Positions 15,458 through 24,490 of a DNA stretch of 64,000 bases are shown here, one piece after another; the stretch's first letter is position 1, and each line of letters begins with the position of its first letter. The stretch is from positions 62,001-126,000 of the forward strand of contig JACZJK010000052.1 of NCBI GenBank assembly GCA_014860575.1, given 5' to 3'. Position numbers and translations under genes: made by a program. This DNA comes from Bacteroidales bacterium (GTDB lineage Bacteria; Bacteroidota; Bacteroidia; Bacteroidales; JAAYJT01). The notes under the pieces are model-generated. The model was not told the origin of the DNA. It saw only the letters and a program-made list of their open reading frames with translations, and searched no databases.

Positions 15458-16660
15458 TTACTCCTGATTTCCTGATTCCCGTATCTTCTTATCCTTATGG
15501 GTTCCCGCAAAAATATCGAAGCAAACAAAACGGCATTCCAGTGGCCCGTTAAATACAACCAATTTTTTTGAAGGTTTTAGTCCAATATGCTTCAAAGCAT
15601 AAAAATCGCTGCTGATCACCCATGCCTGATAGCCTTTAAAATTGCGTTTCAGGCTGTCGCCGATTGAAGAATATAAGGCTTTGATGTCGTGCTCTTCCAG
15701 CCTTTCGCCATAAGGCGGGTTGATAATGAGCATTCCAGGCGCTTCAGGCGGGGTGAATTCCTCCATGTGTTTTTTAATCAGCCTGATGTCTTTGTGCAAG
15801 CGCGCATTTTGAATGTTTTGCTTCGCAATTTCAATGGCCCTTGCTGAGCGGTCGGAACCAATGATTTGGAAATCGAAATCCGTCATCAGATCATCTGCCT
15901 TGCGAACCACATCCTTCCAGAGAGTTTCATCGTAGTCTTTCCATTTCATGAAACCATATTTGGTTCTGAAATAACCTGCCGGGATTTTCATGGCATTCAT
16001 GGCTGCTTCAATAGGAATAGTTCCTGAACCACACATGCTGTCAACAAAATGACAATCGGCCTGCCAGCCGCTGAGCATGATCAGCCCGGCAGCAAGCACT
16101 TCATTGATGGGGGCTTTGTCAACAATGTCACGATAGCCACGTTTGTGAAGCGATTCGCCAGAACTGTCGAACAATACACTCACCTGATCATTGTTGATAT
16201 GCACGTTGATGCGCAAGTCAGGATCTTCATTATCAATAGAGGGGCGTGCCCCGAAACGGTCGCGGAACTGGTCAACGATAGCATCTTTAGTTTTGTAAGC
16301 CACATATTGCGAGTGCGTAAAGCGATCTCCACTCACCACGGCATCAATAGCAAATGTTTTTTCAACGTCAAGATGTTCCTGCCAGTGAATCTTATATATC
16401 TGATCGTAGAGTTGTTTGTCATCAGCAGCGGTGAAGCTTGCCTCCGGTTTAAGAATGCGCAATGCGGTGCGCAGACAATAGTTAGCTTTGTACAGCATTT
16501 CCAGGTTGGCATCAAATGCAACGGCTCTTTTAATTGATTCAACATTCATGGCGCCAAGTGCAAGCAATTCAGTGGCGAGTACATTTTCGAGCCCGGAAGT
16601 AGTTTTGGCAATTAACCGGTAGCTTAAGTTTTCTTTTTCCAACAAAATGATTTTTTGCAA
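15458..16660 (-). CDS. THUMP-domain class I SAM-dependent RNA methyltransferase (RlmL/YcbY N-terminal type)
   Basis: A 400-residue enzyme like the N-terminal half of E. coli RlmL, which makes m2G2445 in 23S rRNA. It has a ferredoxin-like/THUMP region (about residues 10-160), the SAM motif FVDSMCGSGTIPIEAA (about 203-218) and the catalytic NPPYGERL (about 312-319). The annotated first codon at 16660 is TTG, and the overlapping TATCTTTG on the minus strand (16665-16658) looks like a -7 box, so the true start may be one of the TTG codons slightly downstream. It is probably not part of the respiratory cluster just downstream, from which it is separated by 49 bp, but it points in the opposite order relative to it. 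Confidence 0.85.
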   Translation of the reverse strand: MQKIILLEKENLSYRLIAKTTSGLENVLATELLALGAMNVESIKRAVAFDANLEMLYKANYCLRTALRILKPEASFTAADDKQLYDQIYKIHWQEHLDVEKTFAIDAVVSGDRFTHSQYVAYKTKDAIVDQFRDRFGARPSIDNEDPDLRINVHINNDQVSVLFDSSGESLHKRGYRDIVDKAPINEVLAAGLIMLSGWQADCHFVDSMCGSGTIPIEAAMNAMKIPAGYFRTKYGFMKWKDYDETLWKDVVRKADDLMTDFDFQIIGSDRSARAIEIAKQNIQNARLHKDIRLIKKHMEEFTPPEAPGMLIINPPYGERLEEHDIKALYSSIGDSLKRNFKGYQAWVISSDFYALKHIGLKPSKKLVVFNGPLECRFVCFDIFAGTHKDKKIRESGNQE

Positions 16661-16709
16661 AGATAGGGCTGAAAAAGTTAATTTGAGTTCGATACAGCCA
16701 GCGTTTGAT

Positions 16710-17582
16710 TTATCGGATCAAGCCTTCCACAATCAACGTCAGCATCACTCCTAGGTAAAACAAGTTAATAGCCAAAAATGCGAGTTTGGGTTTGGGTAGG
16801 TGGCTTACTCCTATCCACGTGCGGAATGAAATCAACAATAGAAACACCATCAGGAATATAATAATTGATATTGTAAGTGATGTGAAAACTCCGAAGAGTA
16901 CAAGCAGTATTGCCGACATAGCGGTAGCTGCAACCCACATCAATGTCAGGTTCACAATCTGATGATTGCTAAACACCTTGCTGATACTCTTTAATCCTGC
17001 CGCTTCGTAATCTTTTCCCAGCAGCATAATAATCATCCAGAAATGTGGTATTTGACCAATGAAAAAGAAAAACGCTACCAGGATTATATGAAAGTCAAAT
17101 ACATAGCCACCGGCAGCCGTCCAGCCTATCACAGGTGGTATTGCTCCTATTACTGATCCGGGAACTACAGCAAAGGCAGTTACTTTCTTTAATGGTGTAT
17201 AAACCAGGCTGTACCATAAAAGGTTGATCACTCCCAGTAACATTGGCATGAAACCATTGGTAAAAAGCAATGCGGCACCGGCTATTCCTAATAGAGCAGC
17301 AACCAAAGAAGCCTTTTTGACACTCACCCTGCCAGTAGGAATCGGCCTGTTGGCGGTTCGGGACATCAAGGCGTCAGTCCGTCGTTCGATGATATGATTT
17401 AATATTGAAGAGGAGCTTGCCATTAACAACACTCCGGCGCATACAATAAAGGTTTCAAAATTAACTGATCCTGAATAAAGCACAAAACCGGTAAACGCGC
17501 TCAACGTTACCGGTAATATAATATTAAGTTTGCAAAGTGTTTTCCAGTCTGCAATCTGGCTGTAGGTTACAGCTTTATTCAT
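16710..17582 (-). CDS. ctaB: Heme O synthase (protoheme IX farnesyltransferase)
   Basis: A 290-residue UbiA-family prenyltransferase that adds a farnesyl group to heme b to give heme o, needed for the oxidase cofactor. The first conserved loop reads NHIIERRTDALMSRTANRPIP (about residues 62-82), with the Asp-rich and RT-NRP elements of CtaB/CyoE. About nine hydrophobic segments follow. The start ATG overlaps the last 8 bases of coxB, so the two are translated together as the end of the respiratory operon. A heme A synthase (CtaA/Cox15) is not in the window, so whether the oxidase carries heme a or heme o is not decided here. Confidence 0.93.
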   Translation of the reverse strand: MNKAVTYSQIADWKTLCKLNIILPVTLSAFTGFVLYSGSVNFETFIVCAGVLLMASSSSILNHIIERRTDALMSRTANRPIPTGRVSVKKASLVAALLGIAGAALLFTNGFMPMLLGVINLLWYSLVYTPLKKVTAFAVVPGSVIGAIPPVIGWTAAGGYVFDFHIILVAFFFFIGQIPHFWMIIMLLGKDYEAAGLKSISKVFSNHQIVNLTLMWVAATAMSAILLVLFGVFTSLTISIIIFLMVFLLLISFRTWIGVSHLPKPKLAFLAINLFYLGVMLTLIVEGLIR

Positions 17583-18516
17583 TCAATGATTTAATAAACT
17601 CAATGATGAGTTTGATTTCGTCTTCACTGATCTCATTCTCGTATGATATCATTTGTCCACGGCGATAACCTTTAACGATATCAACATCCGGTTCGTATAT
17701 TGACTGGCGGATATACTCATCATCAACCACCTGTTCGCGCTCATTTCCATCTGTTATTACTATATGGCTTGCACCATAAATGCCTTTGAATGAGGGTCCC
17801 ACCAATTTTGAACCATCCATAGAATGGCAGGCTATGCATCCCTTACCTGTTACAATCTGCCGGCCCAACAATGCAAGGTCGGTGTCCTCAGTAATTACAG
17901 GAACCAATCCTGTTGTATCAGAATACCATGCGAGGTACTCTTCCTGCGACATCACCACTACATCGGTGAACATAAAAGAATGCTGCAACCCGCAATATTC
18001 GGCACAAAACAGGTTGTAAGTGCCTTCTTTGGTGGCTTCGAACCAGGCGCGGTTGTTTTCGAGTCCGGGAACCATATCTTCTTTCAGCCTGAAGGCCGGG
18101 ATATAAAGCGAATGCAATACATCCATAGCATTGAGGTTTAACCTTACCGGCTCATCAATAGGAACGTAGAGCCTGTCAGTTACACGGCCATTCTCATACT
18201 GGAATGAGAAATTCCACATACGGGCGTTTACTGTCACTTCCATGGCTCCTTCAGGCGGTCTTTTCATATTGATCCACCCTGCCCAACCGTAATAGAACAT
18301 TAACAGCACAAGGAGAATTGGAATAGCCGTCCAGATAATTTCAAGGCTTGTATTTCCCTCAATCTGAACAGCTTTAGGATGTTTCTTTTCATCGTAGCGA
18401 AAGAGAAACAGAATAATCACTGCAGTTATTCCAATTAAAAAGAACAAGGAGATACCGATGGTTATGGCAAAAGCCGTATCAACTCCTTCAACAAATGTAG
18501 ATGCACCTGAAAACAT
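17575..18516 (-). CDS. coxB: Cytochrome c oxidase subunit II with fused cytochrome c domain
   Basis: A 313-residue subunit of a caa3-type oxidase. Two N-terminal transmembrane helices (about residues 12-36 and 55-75) are followed by a cupredoxin domain. The CuA ligands lie in CAEYCGLQHSFM (about residues 169-180), with the upstream His in DVLHSLYIP (about 135). After a linker comes a class I cytochrome c domain with CIACH (about residues 235-239) and a distal Met candidate in the region near residue 285. It accepts electrons directly from alternative complex III or another c-type carrier. It is unusually placed after subunits I, III and IV instead of before subunit I, with a 151-bp gap before it that holds a repeat island. 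Confidence 0.95.
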   Translation of the reverse strand: MFSGASTFVEGVDTAFAITIGISLFFLIGITAVIILFLFRYDEKKHPKAVQIEGNTSLEIIWTAIPILLVLLMFYYGWAGWINMKRPPEGAMEVTVNARMWNFSFQYENGRVTDRLYVPIDEPVRLNLNAMDVLHSLYIPAFRLKEDMVPGLENNRAWFEATKEGTYNLFCAEYCGLQHSFMFTDVVVMSQEEYLAWYSDTTGLVPVITEDTDLALLGRQIVTGKGCIACHSMDGSKLVGPSFKGIYGASHIVITDGNEREQVVDDEYIRQSIYEPDVDIVKGYRRGQMISYENEISEDEIKLIIEFIKSLNE

Positions 18517-18539
18517 ATCTTGTAGAATTAATTTTTAGT

Positions 18540-18662
18540 TTCAACAAACGGTTCAAAACAAGAAATCCAAATATCAAATAACAAAATCCAAAAATCTTTA
18601 CTAATCCTTTGTCCAGAACATCTAATCTCTTTTTTTAGATTTTGGACTTTGAACTTTAACTT
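18540..18662. repeat. Word-repeat island inside the oxidase operon
   Basis: Degenerate copies of an AAATCCAAA(T/A)ATC-type word occupy about 18560-18600, and an inverted counterpart (AGATTTTGGACTTTGAAC) lies at about 18637-18654. It separates coxB from coxD. Because it interrupts a co-directional cluster, it may affect coxB expression. Confidence 0.5.
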
Positions 18663-18667
18663 TCCCC

Positions 18668-18955
18668 CTAGGTTCTGAACCAATAATCAAAGAATGTTAC
18701 GAGTAAGATCAGAAGAAATAAGATAAAAACCAGGGTAACCATAATTTTATAGAAAGCACTTTCAAATTTCAAATGCATAAACCAGGCCAGCACAATAAAG
18801 GCTTTTAAGCCTGCAATAAGCATGGCAGCAGTGGTATTCAAAGGTCCGAGTTCCAAACGGGTGATCCCAACGGTTATTGAAGTAAGAACCAGCAGTGCGG
18901 CAAGCACCATTAAGTGTGTGCGATAGCCTGTTACATGCGATTTATGTTCGCTCAT
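18668..18955 (-). CDS. coxD: Cytochrome c oxidase subunit IV family protein
   Basis: A 95-residue protein with three hydrophobic helices (about residues 13-31, 38-58 and 68-92), including the TAAMLIAGLKAFIVLAWFMHLKFE segment characteristic of bacterial quinol/cytochrome oxidase subunit IV (CyoD/CoxD). It has no cofactor and probably stabilises the complex. The ATG is 11 bp after the coxC stop, consistent with co-translation. The gene name is used by analogy. Confidence 0.88.
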   Translation of the reverse strand: MSEHKSHVTGYRTHLMVLAALLVLTSITVGITRLELGPLNTTAAMLIAGLKAFIVLAWFMHLKFESAFYKIMVTLVFILFLLILLVTFFDYWFRT

Positions 18956-18966
18956 AATTATACGGT

Positions 18967-19584
18967 TTAATGAATGAGATAAAACAATGGAAACAGGAAA
19001 ATCCAGATAAGGTCAACCAGATGCCAGTAAAGACCGCCATTTTCAAGCAGGTAATAATTTCCGCTATGAATTTCACTTTTCTGAACCTTAAAAAGAATAT
19101 ATCCGATAAACACAACTCCAATGATTATATGCAATGCATGCAGGCCGGTCATAACGAAGTATAAGCCAAAAAACAGAATGGTGCCCTGGCCTAATTCGTG
19201 TAGAGAAGTTGTGTCGGGGAAAAAGCCATAGCTGATTTTTTCGCCCCATTCAAAATACTTGTTCACCATAAAAACTACTGCCAGGAAAATCGTTGTTCCC
19301 AGAAAAATCAGCGCCATCCGCCTGTCGTTCTTTTGAATGGCTGTAATAGACATAGCCATAGTCATACTGCTAATGAGCAGGATTACAGTATTTACAGTGC
19401 CTATCATTACATCAAGTTCTTCTCCGGCCAATTGAAAAGCAGCCGGGTTTCTGTAACGATACACTGCATACACAATTAATAGTCCACCAAAGAGCAATAG
19501 TTCGGTAAAAATGAACAGCCACATTCCAAATTTGGACGCTTCGTGCTCATCGTGACCATGCGCATGGGAAATGTTTGAATTCAT
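18967..19584 (-). CDS. coxC: Cytochrome c oxidase subunit III
   Basis: A 205-residue subunit with about five transmembrane helices. The short N-terminal HAHGHDEHEASKFGMWLFIFTE is the common start in Bacteroidota (His-rich, then the first helix). The conserved FVMTGLHALHIIIGV (about residues 141-155) and LENGGLYWHLVDLIWIFLFPLFYL (about 180-203) are diagnostic of CoxC/CyoC. It has five helices, so it belongs to the short form that lacks the two N-terminal helices of mitochondrial subunit III. It is 12 bp downstream of coxA. Confidence 0.95.
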   Translation of the reverse strand: MNSNISHAHGHDEHEASKFGMWLFIFTELLLFGGLLIVYAVYRYRNPAAFQLAGEELDVMIGTVNTVILLISSMTMAMSITAIQKNDRRMALIFLGTTIFLAVVFMVNKYFEWGEKISYGFFPDTTSLHELGQGTILFFGLYFVMTGLHALHIIIGVVFIGYILFKVQKSEIHSGNYYLLENGGLYWHLVDLIWIFLFPLFYLIH

Positions 19585-19596
19585 ATTTGAACGCGT

Positions 19597-21210
19597 TTAG
19601 TTATAATCATAGGGGCCTTTAGTAACTATTGGAATTTCATCAAAATTCTCAAGTGGTGGTGGTGTAGGAACAGTCCATTCCAGGGTTTTACCACCCCAGG
19701 TATTCATTACACTTGTTTTCTCACCATGACGGGCACTACGAATAAGATTCGTAATAATAATCAAAATACCGCTGATGAGAACTATGGCTCCAAAAGAGGA
19801 AATGATATTTCCGGAATGAAACTCAGCCAGATAATCGTAGTAACGGCGAGGCATACCCTGGATTCCAAGAATAAACATAGGAAGGTACAACGTGTTGAAT
19901 CCAATAAAGAAAGTTAGCCAGCCAATGTTTGCCCAGGAGGCATCGTACCTTCTACCAAACATTTTTGGGAACCAATAATGAATTGCACCAAAAAAGGCAA
20001 AGCCGGTGCCACCAAATACAATATAATGAAAGTGTGCAACCACAAAATGTGTATCATGCACATGCACATTGATAGCCAATGAACCTAGCATAAGGCCGGA
20101 TAAACCGCCGATCATAAATACCCAGAGGAATGATACCGCCCAAAAGAATGGCGTTCGCATGAGCAATGAGCCTTTGTGCATGGTACTGACCCAATTAAAC
20201 ACTTTTATAGCACTCGGAATGGCAACCAGGAAAGTGAGGAACGAAAAGGCAAATAAAGATACGCCGCTCATACCACTTGTAAACATGTGATGCCCCCAAA
20301 CAAATGAGCCGATAAAAGCTATTGCCAGGGATGATATTACAATAACCTTGTAGCCAAAAATTGATTTACGGGAAAAGGTGGGAATAATCTCAGAGATCAC
20401 ACCCATGGCCGGCAAAATCATGATATAAACAGCCGGGTGGGAATATGTCCAGAAAAGATGCTGATAAAGAATGGGGTCGCCACCCAGGGCGGGATCAAAA
20501 ATTCCAATACCCATCGTACGTTCAGCAATTATGAGCAAGAGTGTGATGCCAATGATTGGTGTTGCAAGCAATTGTATCCAAGCGGTTGCATAAAGCGTCC
20601 AGGGAAACAAAGGCATTTTAAACCAGGTCATTCCCGGTGCACGCATCCTGTGAATGGTTACGATGAAGTTAATACCTGTTGCAATGGATGAGAATCCCAT
20701 AATGAAAGCCCCTGTTATTGCAGGCAATACATTGGCCTGGGTTTTGAAACTGTAGGGTGCGTAAAAAGTCCATCCTGTATCAGGAGCGCCATCTCCCATA
20801 AATTGTGAAAACAATACCACGATGATACCAATGATATAAAAATACCAGGAAGCAAGGTTCAGCTTCGGGAAAGCCACATCTTTAGCGCCCAACATCAATG
20901 GCAGGAAGAAGTTGCCAAACACTGCAGGCAATCCTGGTATTACAATCACAAAGATCATAATGATACCATGCAGTGTAAAAAAGCTGTTATAAGCTTGTGG
21001 TCCCATAATTGTTTTTCCGGGAGCGAAGAGTTCGATTTTCATCATGAGCCCAAGTATGGCTCCAACCACAAAAAAGGCCATTATGGTATATAGGTAAAGC
21101 AAACCTATGCGCTTGTGGTCGGTGGATAATATCCAGGCAAATATTCCCTTGTATTTGCCCCGATAATCCAGATAACTCACATCGTGATGTGTTGCAATTT
21201 GTTCATTCAT
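19597..21210 (-). CDS. coxA: Cytochrome c oxidase subunit I, A2-type heme-copper oxidase
   Basis: A 537-residue catalytic subunit with twelve transmembrane helices that reduces O2 to water and pumps protons. It has the low-spin heme His in FFTLHGIIMIF, the CuB site with the His-Tyr pair in TYSHPAVYIMILP (about residues 258-270), the HHMFTSG double His (about 308) and the VVAHFHYIVFG heme ligands (about 392). The Glu of the D-channel (HPEVY in A1 enzymes) is replaced by Ala, and the YS motif (TYSHPAVY) is present, which places it in the A2 group, as in Rhodothermus caa3. It lies 6 bp after the SCO gene. Electron donors are coxB and, upstream, the Act complex. Confidence 0.96.
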   Translation of the reverse strand: MNEQIATHHDVSYLDYRGKYKGIFAWILSTDHKRIGLLYLYTIMAFFVVGAILGLMMKIELFAPGKTIMGPQAYNSFFTLHGIIMIFVIVIPGLPAVFGNFFLPLMLGAKDVAFPKLNLASWYFYIIGIIVVLFSQFMGDGAPDTGWTFYAPYSFKTQANVLPAITGAFIMGFSSIATGINFIVTIHRMRAPGMTWFKMPLFPWTLYATAWIQLLATPIIGITLLLIIAERTMGIGIFDPALGGDPILYQHLFWTYSHPAVYIMILPAMGVISEIIPTFSRKSIFGYKVIVISSLAIAFIGSFVWGHHMFTSGMSGVSLFAFSFLTFLVAIPSAIKVFNWVSTMHKGSLLMRTPFFWAVSFLWVFMIGGLSGLMLGSLAINVHVHDTHFVVAHFHYIVFGGTGFAFFGAIHYWFPKMFGRRYDASWANIGWLTFFIGFNTLYLPMFILGIQGMPRRYYDYLAEFHSGNIISSFGAIVLISGILIIITNLIRSARHGEKTSVMNTWGGKTLEWTVPTPPPLENFDEIPIVTKGPYDYN

Positions 21211-21216
21211 AATTTA

Positions 21217-22008
21217 TTATACTTTAGGTATGGGTTTTTTGGTTTTGTAACGGATTAAAAGAAACAGAAAAATAACTGCACTAAAAAACAGGATCAGTGT
21301 TCCTGCAATTTTAGTAATATCAAAAACATAGCGCTGGCCTGCGGGATCAAACGCATAACAATATGCCAGTACGCGTGAGATGGATGGCCCTGATTTGCCT
21401 TCTGCTGCTTCTACAACCGCCATTTTTACATCAAACGGTAAATAAAACACTCCTTGCAGGTAGCGTGTTATTTTCCCCTGCGGGCTCAGAACTATAATAG
21501 AAGCCGTGTGAATATAATCGAAGCCAACTTTTTTATATTTAAAACCAACTTGTTCGGTAAGGTTTATAGCATTGGTGCTGTCGGCAGTGAAGAAGCGCCA
21601 GCCATTGGGATCGAATTCCCTTTTTATCAGATAGAAATAATTGTTGCGTTTTTGTTGTGCCAGTTCGGTTGACTCGGTAGGATCGAAACTTATGGTCAGA
21701 ACCTGGAAGTCCTTTCCGGGTATCATATCAGTTTTATCAACAACGTTGGCAATTGATTCCATAATCGGACTGCAAATTCCTGGACAACGATAGTATACAA
21801 GGTTGAGGACGGTTGGTTTATCAATGAGTGAGCGCAATGATACAGCCTGATTATTTTCATCAATAACCATAATATCTTCTGAAATATAAGTGTCGAGTTT
21901 TTCAACAACGCCTATTTCCGGTTGGCGCAGGTCTTCGTAAAGCTTTTGTTCCTGGGCTTTTGCACTCAGGATTATGATTGTTAAAAGAAAGAATAAAAGT
22001 TTAACCAT
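21217..22008 (-). CDS. SCO1/SenC family copper chaperone
   Basis: A 263-residue thioredoxin-fold protein that delivers copper to the CuA centre of subunit II. The copper-binding cysteines are in YYRCPGICSP (about residues 73-82, CxxxC), and the third ligand His is in FDYIHTASI (about residue 166). It has an N-terminal signal (about 1-18) and, less commonly, a C-terminal transmembrane helix (about 233-255) followed by a basic tail, so it is probably tethered at both ends or cleaved at the N-terminus. It lies between actF and coxA, which matches a role in assembly of this oxidase. Confidence 0.92.
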   Translation of the reverse strand: MVKLLFFLLTIIILSAKAQEQKLYEDLRQPEIGVVEKLDTYISEDIMVIDENNQAVSLRSLIDKPTVLNLVYYRCPGICSPIMESIANVVDKTDMIPGKDFQVLTISFDPTESTELAQQKRNNYFYLIKREFDPNGWRFFTADSTNAINLTEQVGFKYKKVGFDYIHTASIIVLSPQGKITRYLQGVFYLPFDVKMAVVEAAEGKSGPSISRVLAYCYAFDPAGQRYVFDITKIAGTLILFFSAVIFLFLLIRYKTKKPIPKV

Positions 22009-22110
22009 TTTATTAAGTGTTTGTTTGTCAGTTAATTATTGGGGTTTATTTTACATCAACTTAATTCCTGTCATCTTTATCTCATGAGTCGTTAGATTCT
22101 TCTTTCTTAT

Positions 22111-22139
22111 CCGTCAGACCGCTCAAAGCGGTCAGACGG
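22111..22139. repeat. Strong GC-rich hairpin between sco and actF
   Basis: CCGTCAGACCGCT at 22111-22123 pairs with AGCGGTCAGACGG at 22127-22139 (12 of 13 positions; one A-A mismatch) around a 3-base loop. There is no T-run on either side, so it is more likely an mRNA-processing or stability hairpin or a REP-like element than a terminator. A pyrimidine-rich word-repeat stretch follows (about 22150-22205). Confidence 0.65.
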
Positions 22140-22212
22140 GTATTGCACCAACCTCCACTTCTCCTTTTCTCCCCTTCTCTATGTCTCCCATTCTCAATTT
22201 CTCCTATTCTTC

Positions 22213-23370
22213 CTAAAAATGCCTGTGCTTGCTTTCCTCAAGGTAAGGGTGGTTCACCGGTATGAGTGGAATTTTGCTCAGATGGCTGAACACAAAGTAC
22301 AGGTACAAGCCGATGAAACCTACAGTGCCTGAAATTTCAATTATCCCAAATTGCAGGATTCCAATACTACCCGGCATGATCTGAAGAAACAGGCTTATCC
22401 ACATTCCAACAAGCAACAGCAAACTTATCGCAATCATCACAATCTTTGTACGGGCGAACTTATCATTCATAAGTGCCAAAAAAGGTATGGCAAAGTTCAA
22501 AGCAAAATCAAGGTAGAACAAGGTGCTCCATTCTCCCTGCGCCCTTGGAACGTAATACATGGTGGCTTCTGGTATATTGGCATACCATATCACAAGGTAT
22601 TGTACGAACCATAAATAACCCCACACAATACTTAACCTGAACAGGTAGCGTGCGAAGTCGTTGCGGTGTGCTTCGTTCATTTGGGTAAGGTAACCCTGCT
22701 TCTGAAGCCATAACATTAACAGGATTATAAATGCGACTGCATAATAGATTGTTGCAAGCAGGTTTTTCAATCCAAACAAAGTGCTAAACCAATGTGCATC
22801 AATGCTCATAATCCAATCAATTGAAGCCATCGTAAAAGTGAATACGATAGCAAATAAAAAAGCACCAGCAGCTTTAACATGCTTATCAATGTGCAAGGTT
22901 CCTTCAATATCTTCGCGCAATGTGAGTTTACGCATCCACCATGCAATCCCAATCCAAAGGATAAAATATATGACTACCCTGATATAGAAGAAAGGTATGT
23001 TGAGATAAGGCGATTTATGTTGCAAAAGTTTATCATAAGCCAGAGCTTCCGGGTGGGTCCACTCATAAATGTAATGCATTCCAAAATAAAACAGGAACAT
23101 TACAATCGCGCCTATTGGCAGCCAAACGCCTGCAGCCAGCGGGATACGCTGAAACATAGCAGACCACCCTGAATGGGTAACATACTGAACAGCATAGAAA
23201 AACAGTGCACCAATGGAGAGCATTATAAATAGGTAATTGTTGAGCAAGATGTTTGCCCATGCCCTTGCCGGGTTTGTTAAAAGACCGAAAATAATGCCTG
23301 CGAGGCCAATTACAATTAAAACTGCGAATAAAATTCGCCACCCGCGTTTAAAGTCAAATTTCAACTCCAT
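22213..23370 (-). CDS. actF: Alternative complex III subunit ActF (quinol:cytochrome c oxidoreductase membrane subunit)
   Basis: A 385-residue membrane protein with about ten hydrophobic segments and no cofactor motif. It matches the ActF subunit, a paralogue of ActC that forms a second membrane arm of alternative complex III. Characteristic features are the amphipathic start KFDFKRGWRILFAVLIVIG and the FFYIRVVIYFILWIGIAWWMRK region (about residues 127-148). It is 11 bp downstream of actE. The gene order actABCDEF is complete and matches Rhodothermus marinus and Flavobacterium. Confidence 0.93.
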   Translation of the reverse strand: MELKFDFKRGWRILFAVLIVIGLAGIIFGLLTNPARAWANILLNNYLFIMLSIGALFFYAVQYVTHSGWSAMFQRIPLAAGVWLPIGAIVMFLFYFGMHYIYEWTHPEALAYDKLLQHKSPYLNIPFFYIRVVIYFILWIGIAWWMRKLTLREDIEGTLHIDKHVKAAGAFLFAIVFTFTMASIDWIMSIDAHWFSTLFGLKNLLATIYYAVAFIILLMLWLQKQGYLTQMNEAHRNDFARYLFRLSIVWGYLWFVQYLVIWYANIPEATMYYVPRAQGEWSTLFYLDFALNFAIPFLALMNDKFARTKIVMIAISLLLLVGMWISLFLQIMPGSIGILQFGIIEISGTVGFIGLYLYFVFSHLSKIPLIPVNHPYLEESKHRHF

Positions 23371-23381
23371 GGATAATGCAT

Positions 23382-23978
23382 TTATTTTTGTTGCTGAAGC
23401 ACTTCTTCTACAAACATTACAATTTTCCAGCGATCATCGGGTCTGATCATTGATTCATGTGCACCCATTACACCCCAGCCTTTTGTGATCACATGATAAA
23501 TCTCGCCTGAAGGTTTTGATAGTATGTCGCCTTCAACCAGGGTTGCTGGTCTGATTGGATATTTCCCGGAAGTATGCAGGAATCCATCGCCTGTTCCGCC
23601 AGCGCCATGACAATTCATGCAAAATATCGCATATAGTTCCTTGCCCTGCCCTAGCAATTGCTCATTCGGTGTGAATGGGTTTTCGAGTTCCAATCCTGCC
23701 AGTTCACGAGACTCAAATGAGGTATCATAAGGATAGGGTGTAAACCCGCGGGGAATGGAACCTTCGGGAGGTTCAAGCATCGTTTTATCATCAGGAAGTG
23801 CTGGATTATCGCTGAAGGTTTTGTAAGCCGGTGAGTGGAACATATCAGGAAAATATTCGTAACCTTTATCGTTTCGGCTACGATCGCAAGCAGATATGAT
23901 CAGGGCAACAAACATTAGCGTTAGGATTGTGCGACCATTCATGGGTATGAGTCTTCGTAAAATTATAATTGATTTCAT
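23382..23978 (-). CDS. actE: Alternative complex III subunit ActE, monoheme cytochrome c lipoprotein
   Basis: A 198-residue lipoprotein: the signal ends in VALIISAC (Cys31), the lipobox. A single c-type heme site CMNCHG (about residues 119-124) lies in a class I cytochrome fold, with a possible axial Met in the GVMGAHESMIRPDDRW segment (about 170-185). In the complex it delivers electrons from ActA/ActB to the caa3 oxidase. An alternative ATG at 23942 would give a shorter, more typical signal peptide. The gene is 8 bp from actD. Confidence 0.93.
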   Translation of the reverse strand: MKSIIILRRLIPMNGRTILTLMFVALIISACDRSRNDKGYEYFPDMFHSPAYKTFSDNPALPDDKTMLEPPEGSIPRGFTPYPYDTSFESRELAGLELENPFTPNEQLLGQGKELYAIFCMNCHGAGGTGDGFLHTSGKYPIRPATLVEGDILSKPSGEIYHVITKGWGVMGAHESMIRPDDRWKIVMFVEEVLQQQK

Positions 23979-23986
23979 TTTTTAAT

Positions 23987-24490
23987 CTATTCATACTTTA
24001 TTTCAAGAGCACCATGCTGCATTAAAAGTGCCTCAGCCGAGGTAGCGTTTGCATCATTTTCATCTATCACAAGGAAAAATTTGTCGTCCATTGTACCAAT
24101 ACCTGGCATCTGGGCTTTTTTGCCTGGATACATTCCTGATATTCCAAGGAAAGTGAAAACCGATAAGGTTCCCGTAACCAGAATAGTAGCAAGATACATA
24201 ATCACCACCATAGGCGGAAAGGAAAAAACTGGTTTTCCGCCATAAATGTGTGGGTAATCCACTACTGATGTATAATAAAGGAATGCGAAGGTTCCAAAAA
24301 CAGTTCCAGCACCAAACAGAAATGACAGATGAGGAAGCCGAGAAGGCTTTGCGATCGCTGAAATTATATCATGGCTTGCAAATGGACCATAAACATCCCT
24401 GATCCTTACTTTCTTCTCGTTAAGCTTTCGTATGGTGTTTACAACCAGGTTTTCATCATCAAAAACGCCAATTATTGTTTTACTGCTCAT
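23987..24490 (-). CDS. actD: Alternative complex III subunit ActD (DUF3341)
   Basis: A 167-residue protein with a cytoplasmic ferredoxin-like N-terminal domain (VFDDENLVVNTIRKLNEKKVRIRDVYGPF, beginning about residue 9) and two transmembrane helices (about 60-82 and 96-120). This is the DUF3341 pattern found only in alternative complex III. Its start overlaps the actC stop by 4 bp, so translation is probably coupled. It has no cofactor; structural role. Confidence 0.93.
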   Translation of the reverse strand: MSSKTIIGVFDDENLVVNTIRKLNEKKVRIRDVYGPFASHDIISAIAKPSRLPHLSFLFGAGTVFGTFAFLYYTSVVDYPHIYGGKPVFSFPPMVVIMYLATILVTGTLSVFTFLGISGMYPGKKAQMPGIGTMDDKFFLVIDENDANATSAEALLMQHGALEIKYE

